Below, in pieces: positions 61,673-64,000 of a stretch of DNA of 64,000 nt. The notes under the pieces are model-generated. The model had not been told where the DNA came from, searched no databases, and worked only from the letters and a program-made list of their open reading frames with translations. The DNA is taken from the NCBI RefSeq assembly GCF_021209385.1, contig NZ_JAJOIL010000037.1:186001-250000 (forward strand), read 5' to 3'. A program made the translations under genes and the position numbers. Source of the DNA: Seleniivibrio sp. (GTDB lineage: Bacteria; Chrysiogenota; Deferribacteres; Deferribacterales; Geovibrionaceae). Numbering within the stretch: the first letter of the stretch is position 1; each line of letters begins with the position of its first letter.

Positions 61673-64000
61673 TCAGAAAACCAATATCAGATTTGATTTG
61701 ACGGTGACTGACTGGACTGCCTCCATCTCGGTATCAGACGAGGTTGCATTAACAGTCGGTACAAAAGCGGATGCATTTATATTTGCAGCGGAGACAGGAG
61801 TCACCAAGGTTGTCGTAAAATGCAGATCAGTGCTGACATCGTGGATACTGTAGCCTTTAACTTCGCCGTCAGAATTAAAGTTGAACAGTTGAGTTCCCGC
61901 CGTCATAAGGAGCGAATCACCGGACGCATCTGACATAGCAGTCACACCCATAATATCCGGTAAGCTCATTATCCACGGAACATCTCCGCTTGCCATATCC
62001 ACAGCCGCAACTGCATTATACAGTGCAGGATTCTGAGAATCATCATCACCGCCCGAAACAAACATATAAAGCCTGTCACCGCTATCCTGAAGCTTAGTGT
62101 AATAAGATTCGAGAGTAAGCTGTGCATTTGCGGGTGTCAGCACATTGTGAGACACAAAGCTGAAACCGTAGGTTCCGTTATTGGTGCTGAGATTATGTTC
62201 AAGCTCATCCAGAACAGGCTGATAAAGTATCTGGTTTTCATGCTTTTCAGAGTATGAAAGATATATTTTGTCGTTAGAACCTGCCACCACCAGATTGAGG
62301 TCTTTGACAGCTCTGTTTTCTATAACAGTGCTGTTGCCTATGAGGTTCAGGTCGGAATCGAACACAAGCATATTACATGTGCTGTTTTCTCCGGTTGTCG
62401 CCTTCTGTGTAAGAAGCACCACTCTGTTTTTGCTTTTTACAACACCCATAGCCACAGGAGTTATATCTGCTCCGGTATTATCCGCCAGATGTACGGCAGA
62501 AAGTACGGCTCCGTTTGCCGCGGATATCTTGATCATATTCGCGGTCTTAACTCCGCTCTCGTAACCTTTCATAAGAACGGCAACTTCTGTTGAATCCTTT
62601 ACGAGTGCCATGGAAACAAATCCCGGGAAGGATGAAGTTCCGTCGTTGCCGTTTGAATAGGTGTTAACCCATTTTATACTTGAAAGGTCGGAAGACAGAC
62701 GCATAACAACAACCTTGTTGGTATCTTTAATGCCTGCCGCAAGCAGTACCTCATTTCCGAGAACCCCTTCAACCTGCGCGTTGTAAAGCTCCATATTATG
62801 CTGGGACATCTTGATAAGCCCTGCTTTAATACTGTGTCCCCTGGCTGTGAAACTGCCTTTCATAACTATGGGGTTATAGTTTACATTGTCAGACGTGGTG
62901 AAGACGGAATAACCGACTGCGAAAACAGCTGAAGAAGAACTGTAGAAAATGTCGTTCAGGGTGACACCTGACTGACCCGTCGCTACAACCTGTGAAAGAC
63001 TGCCGGAGAAACCGCCGCCAAGAGCGGGAAAGGAATCATCGGTGAGCTCGCCGTTAACGGCGTTATTCGTAAAATAGCTGTATGGCATATAAACGGTATA
63101 GACACTGTCATTGCTGTCATAAAAATTGAAAGTGAACGCACCGTCCGATATACCTGAAATTGTCAGGGATGTTGTATCAATATAGAATGAAGGTTTCTGC
63201 ATCGAAAGCCAGCTTTCGCCCTCGTCGCTCTGCCCCTGCCCGTCATCAAGTTTGTAATGCACGTCTGCACGGATAACCCACGAAGGAATCTGAACCAGAA
63301 ACGACATCTTGTCGGCGCTGGTCAGGGGAGATATGGTCGGTATTTCGGAATATGCGGGGGAATCGTAATCGTGACCACCGCGTATATGATACGTTTCGCT
63401 GTCGGTATCGGAACCTTCCGTTATGCCGAACGCAACAGAAGCGCCGTTCGCAACGTCTCCTGTGTAGGGTATAAGTCCGTAATTTATATCATCAGGTATG
63501 GAAAGGTTTTCGTCAAAAGCCGTGTCCTGACGCATTTCGTAATCGCCGGTATCGGGATTAAGCGTTTTCGTATAACCTGTTGTCGTTATCCCGTCGCCTG
63601 AAACCGAAAGGCTGTCTATGTTGTCCGAACCGTCGTCATAGTTTTTATAAACTTCAAGACCGTATATTGTAGTGTGAGGGTAGTCAACAAACTCCACGGC
63701 GGCATGGCGTATTTTCATGCCGTACTGCAGACCGTTTCCTGCTATTTTCCATTCGCCGCCCTCAATGACCATATCTATATCGTCATAATCCACCGAACCG
63801 TCGGAATATATCAGTTTAATAAGATGGCTGTTCTGTGAAAGTGTTCCGTCGTCCTCGGCTGTTGTTTTGGCTGTTGCGCTTCTTGTCCATTGAACAAGTT
63901 CAACACGGGAAAGGCTTATACCGGAATCGAAAGCAAACTTATTCGCTTCTTCCTGCCTCAGATCGGCTATGAAAGCGTCCCTGTCCATTCCGTCCTTAAC
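61673..64000 (-). CDS. large beta-rich (lipo)protein, paralogue of 53540-56533, 5' end beyond window
   Basis: 776 codons are visible and the frame is open at the window edge. The visible N-terminal end (KDGMDRDAFIADL, LIYSDGSVDYDDIDMVIEGGEWKIAGNGL) matches the NTF2-like domain of the other protein (NGLDRDAFISDF, YIYSDGSYRFKELWAAKIDDEWKLVGNGH). The later parts share the same layout: Ig-like domain, hinge, then beta-rich propeller-like half with GSFTARGHSIKAGLIKMSQ-type repeats. The lipobox is expected to lie outside. Function unknown. Confidence 0.8.
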   Translation of the reverse strand, partial: VKDGMDRDAFIADLRQEEANKFAFDSGISLSRVELVQWTRSATAKTTAEDDGTLSQNSHLIKLIYSDGSVDYDDIDMVIEGGEWKIAGNGLQYGMKIRHAAVEFVDYPHTTIYGLEVYKNYDDGSDNIDSLSVSGDGITTTGYTKTLNPDTGDYEMRQDTAFDENLSIPDDINYGLIPYTGDVANGASVAFGITEGSDTDSETYHIRGGHDYDSPAYSEIPTISPLTSADKMSFLVQIPSWVIRADVHYKLDDGQGQSDEGESWLSMQKPSFYIDTTSLTISGISDGAFTFNFYDSNDSVYTVYMPYSYFTNNAVNGELTDDSFPALGGGFSGSLSQVVATGQSGVTLNDIFYSSSSAVFAVGYSVFTTSDNVNYNPIVMKGSFTARGHSIKAGLIKMSQHNMELYNAQVEGVLGNEVLLAAGIKDTNKVVVMRLSSDLSSIKWVNTYSNGNDGTSSFPGFVSMALVKDSTEVAVLMKGYESGVKTANMIKISAANGAVLSAVHLADNTGADITPVAMGVVKSKNRVVLLTQKATTGENSTCNMLVFDSDLNLIGNSTVIENRAVKDLNLVVAGSNDKIYLSYSEKHENQILYQPVLDELEHNLSTNNGTYGFSFVSHNVLTPANAQLTLESYYTKLQDSGDRLYMFVSGGDDDSQNPALYNAVAAVDMASGDVPWIMSLPDIMGVTAMSDASGDSLLMTAGTQLFNFNSDGEVKGYSIHDVSTDLHFTTTLVTPVSAANINASAFVPTVNATSSDTEMEAVQSVTVKSNLILVF

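Noticed and set aside
1-64000. CRISPR arrays, tRNA/rRNA genes, insertion sequences, prophage genes
   Set aside because: None found: no regular spaced repeats, no cloverleaf-like segments noticed in the gaps, and no transposase, integrase or phage proteins.

Overview
The window reads as chromosome of a motile, chemotactic, respiring Gram-negative bacterium. It has outer-membrane and lipoproteins, periplasmic c-type cytochromes, Tat-exported redox proteins, a membrane-bound uptake hydrogenase, an aa3-like oxidase, several chemoreceptors and sigma-54 regulation. This mix resembles Deferribacterota (Denitrovibrio/Geovibrio-like) or a related lineage. That placement is an inference from gene content, not a sequence match. 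No tRNA, rRNA, CRISPR array, insertion sequence or prophage gene was seen.

Layout. 1-4.5 kb: a periplasmic electron-transfer block with two FAD-dependent flavoproteins (the first partial), a small tetraheme cytochrome c and an outer-membrane beta-barrel protein. 4.7-6.6 kb: a Crp/Fnr-type regulator and an MFS transporter, both interrupted in homopolymer runs. 6.7-10.8 kb: a ThiF/MoeB-like enzyme, pyruvate kinase, a small membrane protein, a clostripain-type protease and a hypothetical protein. 11.4-16.9 kb: a complete Hyb-type [NiFe] hydrogenase operon (small subunit, FeS protein, NrfD-like membrane subunit, large subunit, maturation protease). 17-24 kb: an RlmI-type methyltransferase, a thioredoxin-like protein, a PhnD-like binding protein with a sensor kinase, then a large intergenic region and an NtrC-type regulator. 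24-31 kb: an NtrB-like kinase, chemoreceptors, a broken Bcr/CflA-type transporter and a ZntB/CorA-type transporter. 31-37.6 kb: photolyase, ArgO/ArgP, a BioB-like radical SAM protein with RhtB and AzlCD exporters, and a helical hypothetical protein. 37.6-43.4 kb: a cytochrome c oxidase operon (cytochrome c, Sco, subunits I, III, IV, II, CtaB). 43.5-48.3 kb: a YkgJ protein, a haem-binding sensor kinase with OmpR-type regulator, and a Cache chemoreceptor. 48.4-53.4 kb: a second RlmI paralogue and the potABCD polyamine transporter. 53.5-64 kb: two paralogous giant lipoproteins flanking glnS, gltX, an HD-GYP protein and a zinc ribbon protein.

The most interesting signal is in the 850-bp gap at 21888-22738. 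It holds a perfect sigma-54 promoter, two upstream NtrC-like dyad sites, and a roughly 190-nt run of stem-loops ending in an intrinsic terminator, with no credible ORF. This looks like an undescribed sigma-54-dependent small RNA beside an NtrC-family regulator. A near-identical third dyad lies just upstream of that regulator's gene. Three more perfect sigma-54 promoters precede the first flavoprotein, the outer-membrane protein and the Crp/MFS operon, so the 1-6.6 kb block looks like a local sigma-54 regulon.

How it fits together: hydrogenase (H2 oxidation into the quinone pool), flavoprotein/multihaem modules (periplasmic reduction of an unknown organic acceptor) and an A2-type oxidase give a flexible respiratory chain. 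The sensor kinases, chemoreceptors and HD-GYP protein would tune respiration and behaviour to acceptor or nutrient supply.
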